64,000 nucleotides of DNA, from positions 39,973-103,972 of the forward strand of contig NZ_BMFV01000014.1 of assembly GCF_014639255.1 (NCBI RefSeq). Direction: 5' to 3'. Under the pieces are notes generated by a model. The model worked only from the letters and a program-made list of their open reading frames with translations. It made no database searches and was not told the DNA's origin. This document shows, one piece after another, positions 40,041 through 48,663 of this stretch (positions are counted from its first letter, which is position 1; each line of letters begins with the position of its first letter). The position numbers and the translations under genes were made by a program. The DNA comes from Pullulanibacillus pueri (lineage in GTDB: Bacteria; Bacillota; Bacilli; Bacillales; Sporolactobacillaceae).

Positions 40041-40705
40041 TTTTCAGAATCCTTCCCCATGTGTTTTATAACATCATTTGATCTTTGTTTGACGAGTTCC
40101 ATTAATTGTTTTTGGAATTTAATAGTTTTATTTTTCGGATTGTCATTACCAGTTACTTTTGCCTTTACCGATTGCTTTGTCCATGACATCAATTTAGAGA
40201 CATTTTTTTGGATGAGATCAGGTGCTTCTTCTTCGTGAAGAAGAGCCTGGACAACGTCTGGGTCGTTAATTTCTTTTAAAAGTTGAACAGAATCCCCAAC
40301 GCCTACGACTAAAATTTCTCCGCCAATACGGATTAACTGTACTGAGCGATTATTACCAATCGCCACGCCACCCACATTTTTTATGGCCCCATGACTTTGA
40401 GATGCCCGTGTCCGTTTAGAAACCAAACGATACAAAAGGTAAATAAGGCCGAGAATAATCGCTAAAGCACCGACTAATTTAATAAAGGTCCAAGTCAGAG
40501 ATGGACCTTCTGTTGTAGTTGTCGCTTCATTCTTTGTTGTCTTTGTGGAGTCCTTTGTCTTGTCGGCTTGCTGACACTTCTGACTCAATTGGTCAGCAAC
40601 CGAACGACTGTCATCACATTTTGCAAAGGTGGTTGTATGAAAACCGAAGACAAAAGCCACACATATTATCACACCAATGACTAAATTTCTCGTTAAAACC
40701 ACCAC
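40037..40705 (-). CDS. fliO: Flagellar biosynthesis protein FliO/FliZ
   Basis: A 222-residue protein (called FliZ in B. subtilis). It has an N-terminal signal-like helix (about 5-27), a short Cys-containing external segment with DxC...C, a Thr-rich stretch, a membrane helix (about 73-92, TWTFIKLVGALAIILGLIYLLYRLV) and a cytoplasmic FliO domain (NRSVQLIRIGGEILVVGVGDSVQLLKEI). It helps assemble the FliP ring. Start is GTG with GAGG 8 nt upstream. Confidence 0.9.
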   Translation of the reverse strand: MVVLTRNLVIGVIICVAFVFGFHTTTFAKCDDSRSVADQLSQKCQQADKTKDSTKTTKNEATTTTEGPSLTWTFIKLVGALAIILGLIYLLYRLVSKRTRASQSHGAIKNVGGVAIGNNRSVQLIRIGGEILVVGVGDSVQLLKEINDPDVVQALLHEEEAPDLIQKNVSKLMSWTKQSVKAKVTGNDNPKNKTIKFQKQLMELVKQRSNDVIKHMGKDSEK

Positions 40706-40716
40706 TATTGATTCCT

Positions 40717-41079
40717 CTATTCTAACGTCTTCTTAATCGCTTCTAAGACCCGATCACCTTGGAAAGGTTTAACAATGAAATCTTTGGCCCCTGCTTGAAT
40801 CGCATCAATAACCATCGCCTGTTGTCCCATTGCCGAACACATAATGATTTTGGCTTGCGGGTCAATTTTTTTAATTTCTTTTAAGCTTGTAATCCCATCA
40901 ACTTCAGGCATCGTAATATCCATTAAAACTAAATCAGGCTGATGCTCTTTATATTTTTCAATCGCCTCTTGACCATTACTTGCCTCGCCAACAACCTCAA
41001 AACCATTTTTCACTAAAATATCCTTGATCATCATTCTCATAAATGCTGCATCATCTACAACTAAAATACGGTTTGCCAT
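40717..41079 (-). CDS. cheY: Chemotaxis response regulator CheY
   Basis: A 120-residue single receiver domain. Asp9-Asp10 bind magnesium, Asp54 in LVLMDITMPEVDG accepts the phosphate, and the switch Thr/Ser (IIMCSAMG) and Lys (DFIVKPF) are present. CheY-P binds FliM and FliY in the rotor; in Bacillus this promotes smooth swimming. Lies between fliY and fliO, as in B. subtilis. Confidence 0.97.
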   Translation of the reverse strand: MANRILVVDDAAFMRMMIKDILVKNGFEVVGEASNGQEAIEKYKEHQPDLVLMDITMPEVDGITSLKEIKKIDPQAKIIMCSAMGQQAMVIDAIQAGAKDFIVKPFQGDRVLEAIKKTLE

Positions 41080-41116
41080 TTTATCTTACCTCCAGAATGT
41101 ATACACTATTTATCAT

Positions 41117-42262
41117 TTATAGTTTTTGTAATCGATCTCGTTGATTTATTATTTCAGTTATTCGCACACCAAAGTTCTCATCAATAACAACAACCTCGCC
41201 TTTAGCGATCGGTTTCTCATTGATTAAAACATCCACAGGCTCCCCAGCGAGCTTCTCTAATTCAATCACAGAACCCGGACCCAACTCTAAAATATCTTTG
41301 ATTCTTTTTCTTGTTCTTCCTAGCTCAACCGTTACCGTTAAAGGAACGTCTAAAAGCAGATCAATATTTCTTGATTGAACCGTGGGTTGGACATCATCAA
41401 ATTCTGTAAAAGCAGCAGATTGAACCTTAGTACTTGCATCGACAAAAGCAGTCGATTCGGTTCTCTTTATTGCTTCATTATTATTGTGCGTTTCTTGGTT
41501 ATTTGATGGTGTGCTAACCGTTTCTTGCGGTGCTGTCACACTTTCTTCCTGATAGCCTGATTGTTGTGATTCATGAATAGATGTTAATTCAGCCACAAGC
41601 GCTTTGGCAAAATCAATAGGTACAAGCTGCATAATACTTGAATCAACGAGATTGCCTATCTTCAAGCGGAAGGACACTTTAACAAAGGATTCATGAGAAG
41701 GAATGGTATCCATACCGACTTCTTTTTCCATATCAAGAATCTCTGCCACAGGCGGAGAAATATCCACCCTTTTTTCAAACATCGTTGACATGGATGTTGC
41801 TGAAGATCCCATCATTTGATTCATGGCTTCTTGGACTGCGCTAAGTTGAATTTCATCAATCACCGGCTGAGGATGCGTTCCATCGCCACCTAACATGAGA
41901 TCAGCAATAACACTTGCATCTTCGCGTTTGATTAGTAAAACATTAGATCCTTTAAAGCCTTCAGTATAATTCACAAGCACGGAAACATGTGGAAAGGGAA
42001 ATTCATTGTTCAACTGTCCCTGTGTGATATAACTAATTTCTGGTGTTGTGATTTCTACCTTTTGGTTTAAAAGCGTTGAAAGAGCTGTCGCTGCATTACT
42101 AAAAGAGATATTACCAATTTCACCTAAGGTATCTTTTTCGATCGGCGAGAGAACATTCAACTCTCCCTGTTCGGATGTGCTTTGGGCAGGCTCGTCAATA
42201 TCTACACCATTTAACAATGCATCGATTTCCTCTTGTGAAAGCATGCCGTCGTCTTGTGTCAT
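41117..42262 (-). CDS. fliY: Flagellar switch phosphatase FliY
   Basis: A 381-residue C-ring protein that replaces FliN in Bacillus. The N-terminal LSQEEIDALLNGV resembles the CheY-P-binding peptide of FliM. A CheC-like phosphatase domain follows with EIGNISFSNAATALS and AVQEAMNQMMGSSATSM active-site helices. A Gln/Asn/Thr-rich linker (about 230-285) leads to the C-terminal SpoA/FliN domain (LDVPLTVTVELGRTRKRIKDILELGPGSVIEL). Overlaps fliM by 4 nt. Confidence 0.96.
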   Translation of the reverse strand: MTQDDGMLSQEEIDALLNGVDIDEPAQSTSEQGELNVLSPIEKDTLGEIGNISFSNAATALSTLLNQKVEITTPEISYITQGQLNNEFPFPHVSVLVNYTEGFKGSNVLLIKREDASVIADLMLGGDGTHPQPVIDEIQLSAVQEAMNQMMGSSATSMSTMFEKRVDISPPVAEILDMEKEVGMDTIPSHESFVKVSFRLKIGNLVDSSIMQLVPIDFAKALVAELTSIHESQQSGYQEESVTAPQETVSTPSNNQETHNNNEAIKRTESTAFVDASTKVQSAAFTEFDDVQPTVQSRNIDLLLDVPLTVTVELGRTRKRIKDILELGPGSVIELEKLAGEPVDVLINEKPIAKGEVVVIDENFGVRITEIINQRDRLQKL

Positions 42263-43251
42263 ACGTCCTCACTTCCTTCCTCTATTACATCAAGTATTTG
42301 AATAGCCATATGCTTATTTTTTAAGCCTGGCTGTGCCGTGAACTTAGGGTACGAACCAACTTTCACCACAATCGGATCATCAATGCGTTTATATAATGGA
42401 ATAACATCATTCACATTAAGATCAATAAAATCATTGATCGTTAATTTGGTTTCACCTAGTTCCGCTTGAACTTCAACTGATGCATCTTGGACATTTAATT
42501 TCATTTTCGTCGCATCTTCTGGCGTCGCGTCTTTACTACTTTCTACCATCCACTGATGTAGAGATAAATTAGGAATGGCAGGTTCCAGAGAGACGTGAGG
42601 TAAACAAATATTAATCATCCCACTTGCTTCACCTATTTGCGCTTGTAAAGAAATGACGACGACAGTTTCGTTAGGGGATGCCATTTGCAGAAATTGTGTG
42701 TTCACTTCAAAGTCCTGCATTTCAGGCTCTATCTCGAAAACTGTTGCCCAAGCATCCTTATAGGGTTCAAGAGCACTTTCGAAGATTTGAGAAATCAGTT
42801 TTGATTCAATTTCTGTCAAATTATCAATTTTATTAAAGCTTTCTCCTACCCCACCCAAAAGTCGATCAAGCATCGCATAAGCAATATTGGGGTTCACCTC
42901 GATCACCATTCGTCCTGACAATGGTTGAGCCTCAAACACATTTAAAATGGTTAAAGACGGTACTGAGCGCACAAATTCTTCATAAGGAAGCTGATCAACC
43001 GAGGCTACTGAAATTTGCACATAGGTTCGTAGTCTAGCAGAAAAGTAACTTGTGAGTAATCGTGCATAATTTTCATGGATCCGTGTTAGACTGCGAAATT
43101 GGTCTTTAGAAAATCGCAACGCACGTTTAAAATCATAAACCTTTTCTTTCTTTTGGTCTTCTTCTTTTAATAATTCCTCAGCATTCATTTCACCTGTAGA
43201 AATCGCTGATAATAACGCGTCTATTTCCGATTGAGATAAGACATCCGCCAA
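42259..43251 (-). CDS. fliM: Flagellar motor switch protein FliM
   Basis: A 330-residue C-ring protein. LSQSEIDALLSAI (5-17) binds CheY-P, the middle CheC-like domain (about 45-230) contacts FliG, and the C-terminal SpoA domain (about 250-325, VQAELGETKLTINDFIDLNVNDVIPL) pairs with FliY. It is complete and of the usual length (332 in B. subtilis). Confidence 0.97.
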   Translation of the reverse strand: MADVLSQSEIDALLSAISTGEMNAEELLKEEDQKKEKVYDFKRALRFSKDQFRSLTRIHENYARLLTSYFSARLRTYVQISVASVDQLPYEEFVRSVPSLTILNVFEAQPLSGRMVIEVNPNIAYAMLDRLLGGVGESFNKIDNLTEIESKLISQIFESALEPYKDAWATVFEIEPEMQDFEVNTQFLQMASPNETVVVISLQAQIGEASGMINICLPHVSLEPAIPNLSLHQWMVESSKDATPEDATKMKLNVQDASVEVQAELGETKLTINDFIDLNVNDVIPLYKRIDDPIVVKVGSYPKFTAQPGLKNKHMAIQILDVIEEGSEDV

Positions 43252-43292
43252 TGGAGTTCACCTCTTTTCCTTTCATTTCATCCCCTAAGAAG

Positions 43293-43721
43293 CTATTGAA
43301 TAATTTTTTCCGTCGTATACACATGGACGATAGTTCCATTCTTCATCAAATTGTTGAGTTTTTCTTGCAAGGAGGTTTCTAATTTTTGCAACCCTTTTTC
43401 GCCATTAAGGTCTGCTTCCGATTTATTCGATAATAGATATAAAATTTCATTATTCACTTGGAATTGGCGTTTTTCTAACTCAGATTTAGCTTTCTTATTA
43501 GAAACTTCAATTAAAAAAGTGACTTTAATAAATTTATTATCTTTTAAGTTCGTTGTGATCTCATCAGTAGTTACTGATAAGTGGTCCACTACTTCGCCTA
43601 TACTTGGAGGGCTGTCTTTTGCATGGGCTTTATGCGACAAGTAGTAGAACACCCCTGCTCCAGCAAGCGTGAAGCACGCCATTACAATCAATAACGTATT
43701 CAGAGTTTTGCTTCTAAACAC
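43293..43721 (-). CDS. fliL: Flagellar basal body-associated protein FliL
   Basis: A 142-residue single-span membrane protein that supports stator function. One helix near the N-terminus (about 9-28) is followed by a periplasm-side SPFH-like FliL domain (DEITTNLKDNKFIKVTFLIEV). I favour the GTG at 43721, because GGAGG lies 9 nt upstream; in-frame ATGs at 43742 and 43727 are either far from or too close to that site. The start overlaps the end of swrD. Confidence 0.9.
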   Translation of the reverse strand: MFRSKTLNTLLIVMACFTLAGAGVFYYLSHKAHAKDSPPSIGEVVDHLSVTTDEITTNLKDNKFIKVTFLIEVSNKKAKSELEKRQFQVNNEILYLLSNKSEADLNGEKGLQKLETSLQEKLNNLMKNGTIVHVYTTEKIIQ

Positions 43722-43935
43722 TTGCATTTCCCTCCCTATCATTCATCGTGGCATATAATCCAATACTTTTTAGAAAAGCAACTGTTTTTTGAGTGACCTC
43801 TTCTTCTGTATCTCGCACAATGAGCTTCTTCCCACTAAGTAAAGTAATAGTGGTATCAGGCAATGATTCAACCTGCTCGATAAGACAAGCATTTAAGGTG
43901 AGTGATTTTCCATTAATCCGGGTCAATTTAATCAT
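43714..43935 (-). CDS. swrD: SwrD (FlbD family), motor torque protein
   Basis: A 73-residue FlbD-family protein. IKLTRINGKSLTLNACLIEQVESLPDTTITLLSGKKLIVRDTEEEV is typical. In B. subtilis SwrD is needed for swarming and raises flagellar power, acting with the MotAB stators. The ATG follows directly on a strong hairpin with five T (43936-43962), and no ribosome site is correctly spaced unless that hairpin forms. It overlaps fliL by 8 nt and lies 39 nt after flgE. Confidence 0.93.
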   Translation of the reverse strand: MIKLTRINGKSLTLNACLIEQVESLPDTTITLLSGKKLIVRDTEEEVTQKTVAFLKSIGLYATMNDREGNASV

Positions 43936-43962
43936 AAAAAGGGATCGGAGGCCTCCGACCCC
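43936..43962 (-). promoter_or_regulatory. Hairpin plus U5 touching the swrD start codon
   Basis: Minus-strand GGGGTCGGAGG pairs fully with CCTCCGATCCC (one G-U), then TTTTT and the ATG of swrD. The stem traps a GGAGG. A second purine-rich GAAGGAGGGG (43963-43974) lies just 5' of the stem, so a formed stem would place it about 5 nt from the ATG. It can act as terminator, as ribosome-site mask or as a bridge; the sequence does not decide which. Confidence 0.7.
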
Positions 43963-43974
43963 TCCCCTCCTTCA

Positions 43975-45240
43975 CTATCGTTTCAAGTTTACAAGTTCTT
44001 CTAATATGGAATCGGCAGTGGTAATGACACGAGCATTCGCTTGGAAACCTCTTTGTGCCTCAATCATGTCCGTGAATTCTTCTGAAAGATCTACATTAGA
44101 CATTTCTAGAGCGCCTGCCTGTAAAGTGCCACCATTTTCACCCGGGGCGACGATAACCGCATCTCCTGAGTTACTCGTGTTCTTATAAAGCAAACCTCCT
44201 GCCGATTCTAACCCCCCTGGGTTATTAAACTGGCTTAAGACAACCTGTCCAAGTAATTGAATGTCCCCGTTAGAAAGAACGCCATAAATTTCTCCGGAAG
44301 AACCAATACTATAGCTGTCTAAAGTGGTGACATCTCCGACAACCTCAGCTGTTGGAGGGGATTGAAAGGCTGTTAAAGCACTAAAGTCGATATCCCCTTG
44401 ATTAATAGTTGCAACGGAGCCATTACCATAATCAAAATTGATGCTATTCCCTCCATCTATAGAAAGGGACTTAAAGGAACCGTCCGTATCCATCGTGATC
44501 GTTCCCGTTTGTGATGCTGGTGTTGAACCTGGTGCATCAATCGTGAAAGTAAAATTACTAATATATGGATTCCCATCTTTATCCTCAGCCGTATCCGTTC
44601 CTTGAAGCGTAATTGAAGCTGTATGCTCATTTCCATTAGAATCAAAAACTTCAAATGAAATGGGATCACTTGTTGGGAAAGTCCCACCAGCATTTGGCTT
44701 TAAATCATCATAATTAAGATTTCCCACAAGATTTAACCAGCTCGTTTGCGGTTGGACAACACGATCATCACTGATTCCAAGGTTAGTCAACTTGCTTTTG
44801 TCGATACCACCGGTTTTTTCATCTACACCATAACCCATCAATTTAAGACCAGCTGAATTGACGAGATTACCATTCGTATCAAGATAAAAGTTTCCCGCCC
44901 GTGTGTAATAGGAATTCGCTCCATCTTTGACCACAAAATAACCATCTCCAGATATCGCCAAATCCAGTGCACGTCCGGTTGTTTGTGTGCTCCCTTGCGT
45001 ATCAATGCTGTCGACTGAGGCTGTTTGCGAGCCTAATCCTACCGCTATTGGATTCGTCCCCCCACGTTGGTAAGTAGGTGCACTCGCACCAGAGATTTGC
45101 TGGCTAACAAGATCCGAAAAAGTAATTCTTCCTTTTTTAAACCCAGTTGTATTAACGTTGGCAATATTGTTCCCTATGACATCAAGTTTCGTTTGAAAGT
45201 TCTTAAGTCCACTTATTGCGGAATACATCGATCTAAGCAT
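43975..45240 (-). CDS. flgE: Flagellar hook protein FlgE
   Basis: A 421-residue hook subunit (called FlgG/FlgE in Bacillus). The N-terminus LRSMYSAISGLKNFQTKLDVIGNNIANVNTTGFKK and the C-terminus SNVDLSEEFTDMIEAQRGFQANARVITTADSILEEL form the axial coiled-coil core. The middle carries a FlgE D2-type beta domain (about 150-300), so the protein is about 155 residues longer than the 264-residue B. subtilis hook protein. It could be mistaken for a FlgG-type rod protein, but the size and neighbours (flgD, fliK) favour the hook. Confidence 0.93.
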   Translation of the reverse strand: MLRSMYSAISGLKNFQTKLDVIGNNIANVNTTGFKKGRITFSDLVSQQISGASAPTYQRGGTNPIAVGLGSQTASVDSIDTQGSTQTTGRALDLAISGDGYFVVKDGANSYYTRAGNFYLDTNGNLVNSAGLKLMGYGVDEKTGGIDKSKLTNLGISDDRVVQPQTSWLNLVGNLNYDDLKPNAGGTFPTSDPISFEVFDSNGNEHTASITLQGTDTAEDKDGNPYISNFTFTIDAPGSTPASQTGTITMDTDGSFKSLSIDGGNSINFDYGNGSVATINQGDIDFSALTAFQSPPTAEVVGDVTTLDSYSIGSSGEIYGVLSNGDIQLLGQVVLSQFNNPGGLESAGGLLYKNTSNSGDAVIVAPGENGGTLQAGALEMSNVDLSEEFTDMIEAQRGFQANARVITTADSILEELVNLKR

Positions 45241-45313
45241 CTTTTACTTCCTCCTTATTTTAAAACCGCTTCTGTCATTCAGCGATTTAAAGGCCCCCGT
45301 CGTAGGTCCAGCC

Positions 45314-45709
45314 CTAATCGTTTAATAAAATCGTGCCATTGATATTAGAAAAAATATGTTGATCCGCTTCACCACGGTTCATAATGGTAATCACTGTATT
45401 ATTCTGAGCATTAACCACCATTGCCTCTTTCTTGGTAACCACCAACGAATCCTTAATGCCCATTGCCTTTGCTTCCTGTAGGCGATCATAGATGCGATTC
45501 CACTGTTCAGGCTGAATATCGATATTACGCTCACTCATCCGTTTAGCGGCATGTTTACTAATATTAAGTGGCGTAAGATTATTCTTATAAAGACTATCCT
45601 TTAAGGTGTCATTAAAACTAACTTGATTCTTGGTCTTCGTCTGCGTAGGCGTGTATGGCTGTCCATTCAAAGGCTGTACAAACCGGTGAGTATGAATCGT
45701 ATTCACCAT
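45314..45709 (-). CDS. Flagellar operon protein, TIGR02530 type
   Basis: A 131-residue member of a small family found between flgD and flgE in Bacillales and Clostridia. Family features are the N-terminal FNDTLKDSL, then LNISKHAAKRMSERNIDI, a central MGIKDSLVVTKKEAMVVNAQNNTVITIMNR and the closing IFSNINGTILL. The role is not established; position suggests hook assembly or export. It lies 14 nt after flgD. Confidence 0.85.
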   Translation of the reverse strand: MVNTIHTHRFVQPLNGQPYTPTQTKTKNQVSFNDTLKDSLYKNNLTPLNISKHAAKRMSERNIDIQPEQWNRIYDRLQEAKAMGIKDSLVVTKKEAMVVNAQNNTVITIMNRGEADQHIFSNINGTILLND

Positions 45710-45723
45710 GGCTCCTTACCCCC

Positions 45724-46212
45724 TTATACCGACGCTTCTGACTGTTTCTCTGGCTGATCACTTAAACTGGCATCTGCTAACTTCGTCACTGTTGCTGGAT
45801 CAACGCTTTGCCCCGATTGGGTAAGATAGTAGATTTGACCGTCTTTATTCGTCACGGCTTTAACCACATCTGTATAGCTTTGCGTATCTGTTGTCCCATC
45901 CTCATTATCTGTGGACAATTCCCAACTTACCGTTTTCCCAATGACATTAGAGAGTTGCCCCAACATGTTATTGCTTTGAGAATCGACAAACTTGCTCAGC
46001 ATATCAGTCATATTATTCGTTTGCTCAAGTGACGTAAAGTTGGCCATTTGAGAAATAAATTGTGTATCATCCATGGGGTTTTCTGGATCTTGAGATTGTA
46101 ATTGCGTGATAAGTAATTTAAGAAAATCGTCTTTTCCTAAGGAATCTTTATTTGTTGCCACTGCATTAGTTTGGTTTTGATTTTGCCATAATAAAGACGG
46201 ATCGACTTTCAT
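45724..46212 (-). CDS. flgD: Hook-capping protein FlgD
   Basis: A 162-residue scaffold for hook polymerisation. The conserved N-terminal part is clear: GKDDFLKLLITQLQSQDPENPMDDTQFISQMANFTSLEQTNNM. The C-terminal domain is short, as in B. subtilis (140 residues), and lacks the full Tudor/Fn3 region of enterobacterial FlgD. The stop and start codons of fliK and flgD overlap by 1 nt. Confidence 0.95.
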   Translation of the reverse strand: MKVDPSLLWQNQNQTNAVATNKDSLGKDDFLKLLITQLQSQDPENPMDDTQFISQMANFTSLEQTNNMTDMLSKFVDSQSNNMLGQLSNVIGKTVSWELSTDNEDGTTDTQSYTDVVKAVTNKDGQIYYLTQSGQSVDPATVTKLADASLSDQPEKQSEASV

Positions 46213-47534
46213 TACACTTCTCCTCCTCTAAACCAGTCTTCAAAACTAAGTTCTGAATCTTGATCGAAATCATTTAAAAAATAGGTGGGCTCGCTTGATT
46301 GCTGATCGCGTTCTTGGTGATGGTGCTGATCCTGTCTTTGCTGGGAGCCATCCTTTGGCGTTTGCCCCGATGAGACTTGATCGGCTTGTAAAACTTCAAG
46401 CTTATGCACCGATAAACCATTAGCCGCCAGCGAATCCTTTAAATGAAGCAATTGCGATTGGATGAGCTCCTTGGTAGATGATGAATGAGCGGTTAAAGTG
46501 GCAACCAAACCTTCATCGGTCTGATTGAGGACCACTTGAACACTGCCTAGGTTTTCTGGATGTAGCTTAATCGTTAATTGAACTTGTCCATCTGCAAGAG
46601 TTTTAAATTGTCCTTGAGCGATTAATGTTTTCACATTGTCTGTGATTTGACCGGAAACATTTGGTGGCTCTGAATGGCCAGAGTGAAGGACAAACTGTTG
46701 AACTTTATTCATCGTTCCACTCACAAACGACATGGACTTTGAGCCGGTCTGATCCGTCGTGCTCTTGTCGTCCTTTTTATCGACCTGGACAACGTTTTGT
46801 CCTGCCATAACATCCTTCTTTGGTAACTGTACGCCCTTTTGTAAGACACTTGGTGCCATTGATTTTTCGCTTAAATACACTTCCTTATCAACCAAACCTT
46901 TTGGTAATGAGGAAGCCTGCTTTTCGGGAGGATCCGAATGCTGATTCAGAGTACTAGTCCCCTTTTGGACAGAGTCTTTTGCCGTCGAAGGTGGCGAGAG
47001 TTGCTCCACCATTTCCCTCAATGTGTTGCATTGTTGTTGCCCATCACTTAGCACTGCAGGAGGTACTATTCCAGCGAGAAGTGAGGCGTCGTCACTAACC
47101 ATATCTTCAATTTTCTTTAAAGTGGTTTTTAATTGGTTCATGAATGAGTTCTGTTGGGTTAAAGGCGTTGCTTTTAAAGCCTTATTAAGTGACGTCAATG
47201 TATTCACTAAACTGGAAACCGTGGTGTCTACATCGTCGGACTGACCTTGACCCAGTTTTTCCATCAAGTCATTAGTCAGTGTATCAAGCTTGCATAGAAG
47301 CTTCTGCAATACTGTCGTATCAAGAGTCTCCTTACTTGAATCAGCTTTATTAATCGTTGCGTTTGGTGAATGCTTTTCTGTAGACGCCTCTACTAGTGCA
47401 GCCACCATGGACTTAAAATCAGCGACGCCTTGAACACCAGCCAAATTAGTAGAGAGTGTAGAAGGAAGCAGCTGTTGATTGCCCCCTGAGCTTGGCGATC
47501 CTATAATCGATGATGCAATGTCGGCCGAGACCAT
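46212..47534 (-). CDS. fliK: Hook-length control protein FliK
   Basis: A 440-residue export-substrate switch protein. The long N-terminal part is Ser/Thr/Gln/Lys-rich and presumably extended as a molecular ruler. The conserved C-terminal domain (about 325-400) has GQVQLTIKLHPENLGSVQVVL and LRDSL-like helix SQLLHLKDSLAANGLSVHKLEV, which acts on FlhB. A Gln/His/Arg-rich tail closes it. ATG at 47534 is 8 nt after AAAGGAGG; the earlier GTG overlaps that site. Confidence 0.93.
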   Translation of the reverse strand: MVSADIASSIIGSPSSGGNQQLLPSTLSTNLAGVQGVADFKSMVAALVEASTEKHSPNATINKADSSKETLDTTVLQKLLCKLDTLTNDLMEKLGQGQSDDVDTTVSSLVNTLTSLNKALKATPLTQQNSFMNQLKTTLKKIEDMVSDDASLLAGIVPPAVLSDGQQQCNTLREMVEQLSPPSTAKDSVQKGTSTLNQHSDPPEKQASSLPKGLVDKEVYLSEKSMAPSVLQKGVQLPKKDVMAGQNVVQVDKKDDKSTTDQTGSKSMSFVSGTMNKVQQFVLHSGHSEPPNVSGQITDNVKTLIAQGQFKTLADGQVQLTIKLHPENLGSVQVVLNQTDEGLVATLTAHSSSTKELIQSQLLHLKDSLAANGLSVHKLEVLQADQVSSGQTPKDGSQQRQDQHHHQERDQQSSEPTYFLNDFDQDSELSFEDWFRGGEV

Positions 47535-47575
47535 TGTTTTCACCTCCTTTCATATTTAGTTGTGCAGTGCTGGTT

Positions 47576-48199
47576 TTACGAGCCTGAATCAGCATCTGTT
47601 GTCGTTGAATTGGATTCCAGTAAAGGGGTCAATTTTGCCGCCTTCTGCGGAGATAAATTTTCCATAATCTCTGCCTTCGTTTTGTTATTCAGCATGTTAA
47701 TATATTTCGCGGCTTCATCATTAGACATTTGATTAAAAATCGCCGCCGCTTTTTCCGTATCCATATTTTGATAGGTTTGGGCAATCACTTTCATTTTAGC
47801 TTGCTCTTCTTCATTAACCGCCGTTTCACTTGTTTGTTCCTCTTGAGATTTCAACTTATCTATTTGATCATTCAACGCTTTTATTTGCTCATCTTTAGTT
47901 GACATTTGTTTATTTAAATCTTTCACCTCTGAACGTGCGTTAGAGAGTTGTTTTTTTAATGCTTTGGTTTCATCAGCCTGGTCATTACTCACACTTTTTT
48001 GATTTGCTGTCCCCTTTTTATCAACAAATTGAGAGACAACTGGAATATGTGTGGCCCACTGCCGTGTTTCCGATGACAAATCAAATCCTGAAATTTTCAA
48101 GAACAACACAACCATTGTGAAAATGAACAATAATGGAATAATGATGACTAAAAGACCTTTTAAAAATTTAAAGATGCGACTTTCTTTCTGCTCGCTCAT
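47576..48199 (-). CDS. ylxF: YlxF/MotE-family protein with MgtE-N-like domain
   Basis: A 207-residue membrane protein with one N-terminal helix (about 13-32), a Lys/Glu/Asn-rich coiled coil (about 75-125) and a C-terminal domain of the MgtE-N type (KVIAQTYQNMDTEKAAAIFNQMSNDEAAKYINMLNNKTKAEIMENLSPQKAAKL). YlxF lies between fliJ and fliK in Bacillus; related MotE proteins of alphaproteobacteria support MotC and stators. A precise role here is not known. Confidence 0.85.
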   Translation of the reverse strand: MSEQKESRIFKFLKGLLVIIIPLLFIFTMVVLFLKISGFDLSSETRQWATHIPVVSQFVDKKGTANQKSVSNDQADETKALKKQLSNARSEVKDLNKQMSTKDEQIKALNDQIDKLKSQEEQTSETAVNEEEQAKMKVIAQTYQNMDTEKAAAIFNQMSNDEAAKYINMLNNKTKAEIMENLSPQKAAKLTPLLESNSTTTDADSGS

Positions 48200-48214
48200 G
48201 TTTCCACATCCTCG

Positions 48215-48652
48215 TTACTGTCTAAAATAATTAATGGCTGCCTTTTCATCCATGACCTTGTTTTCCTTTTGTTTTTCGAGCTGAGCATAATTATCTTGCT
48301 GAATACTTTTAAGCTTTTCAAACTTCTTAAGTTCAATAGATTTCTCCATAAGCTTTTGATGAAATTGTTCAACTCTCACTCGCATTTGGTTATAGCGATG
48401 TTGCTCTTCTATAATATGGTGACCAATCTTTTGTAAAAGAAAGGTCTGATCAATGACATCAGCAACCCTTACCCTTTGCCGCTTTTTTGTTTCAAATTGC
48501 TCCTGAAGCTTTTCTTTTCGCTGCATTAAATCAATGAGCTTTTTGCCCTGTTCTTCCAACAAAGCATAAACTTCATTATATTGACGTTCTAAAACCTTTT
48601 TTTCACTTTCATTGATTTTCATCATACGATCAAAGCGAAAAACAAATGCCAT
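48215..48652 (-). CDS. fliJ: Flagellar export chaperone FliJ
   Basis: A 145-residue all-helical coiled-coil protein with the FliJ pattern (FRFDRMMKINESEKKVLERQYNEV...YNQMRVRVEQFHQKLMEKSIELKKFEKLK). It forms the central stalk of the FliI hexamer and links it to FlhA. Sequence similarity in this family is weak, but its place directly after fliI is decisive. Confidence 0.92.
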   Translation of the reverse strand: MAFVFRFDRMMKINESEKKVLERQYNEVYALLEEQGKKLIDLMQRKEKLQEQFETKKRQRVRVADVIDQTFLLQKIGHHIIEEQHRYNQMRVRVEQFHQKLMEKSIELKKFEKLKSIQQDNYAQLEKQKENKVMDEKAAINYFRQ

Positions 48653-48663
48653 TGTTAGTCACC

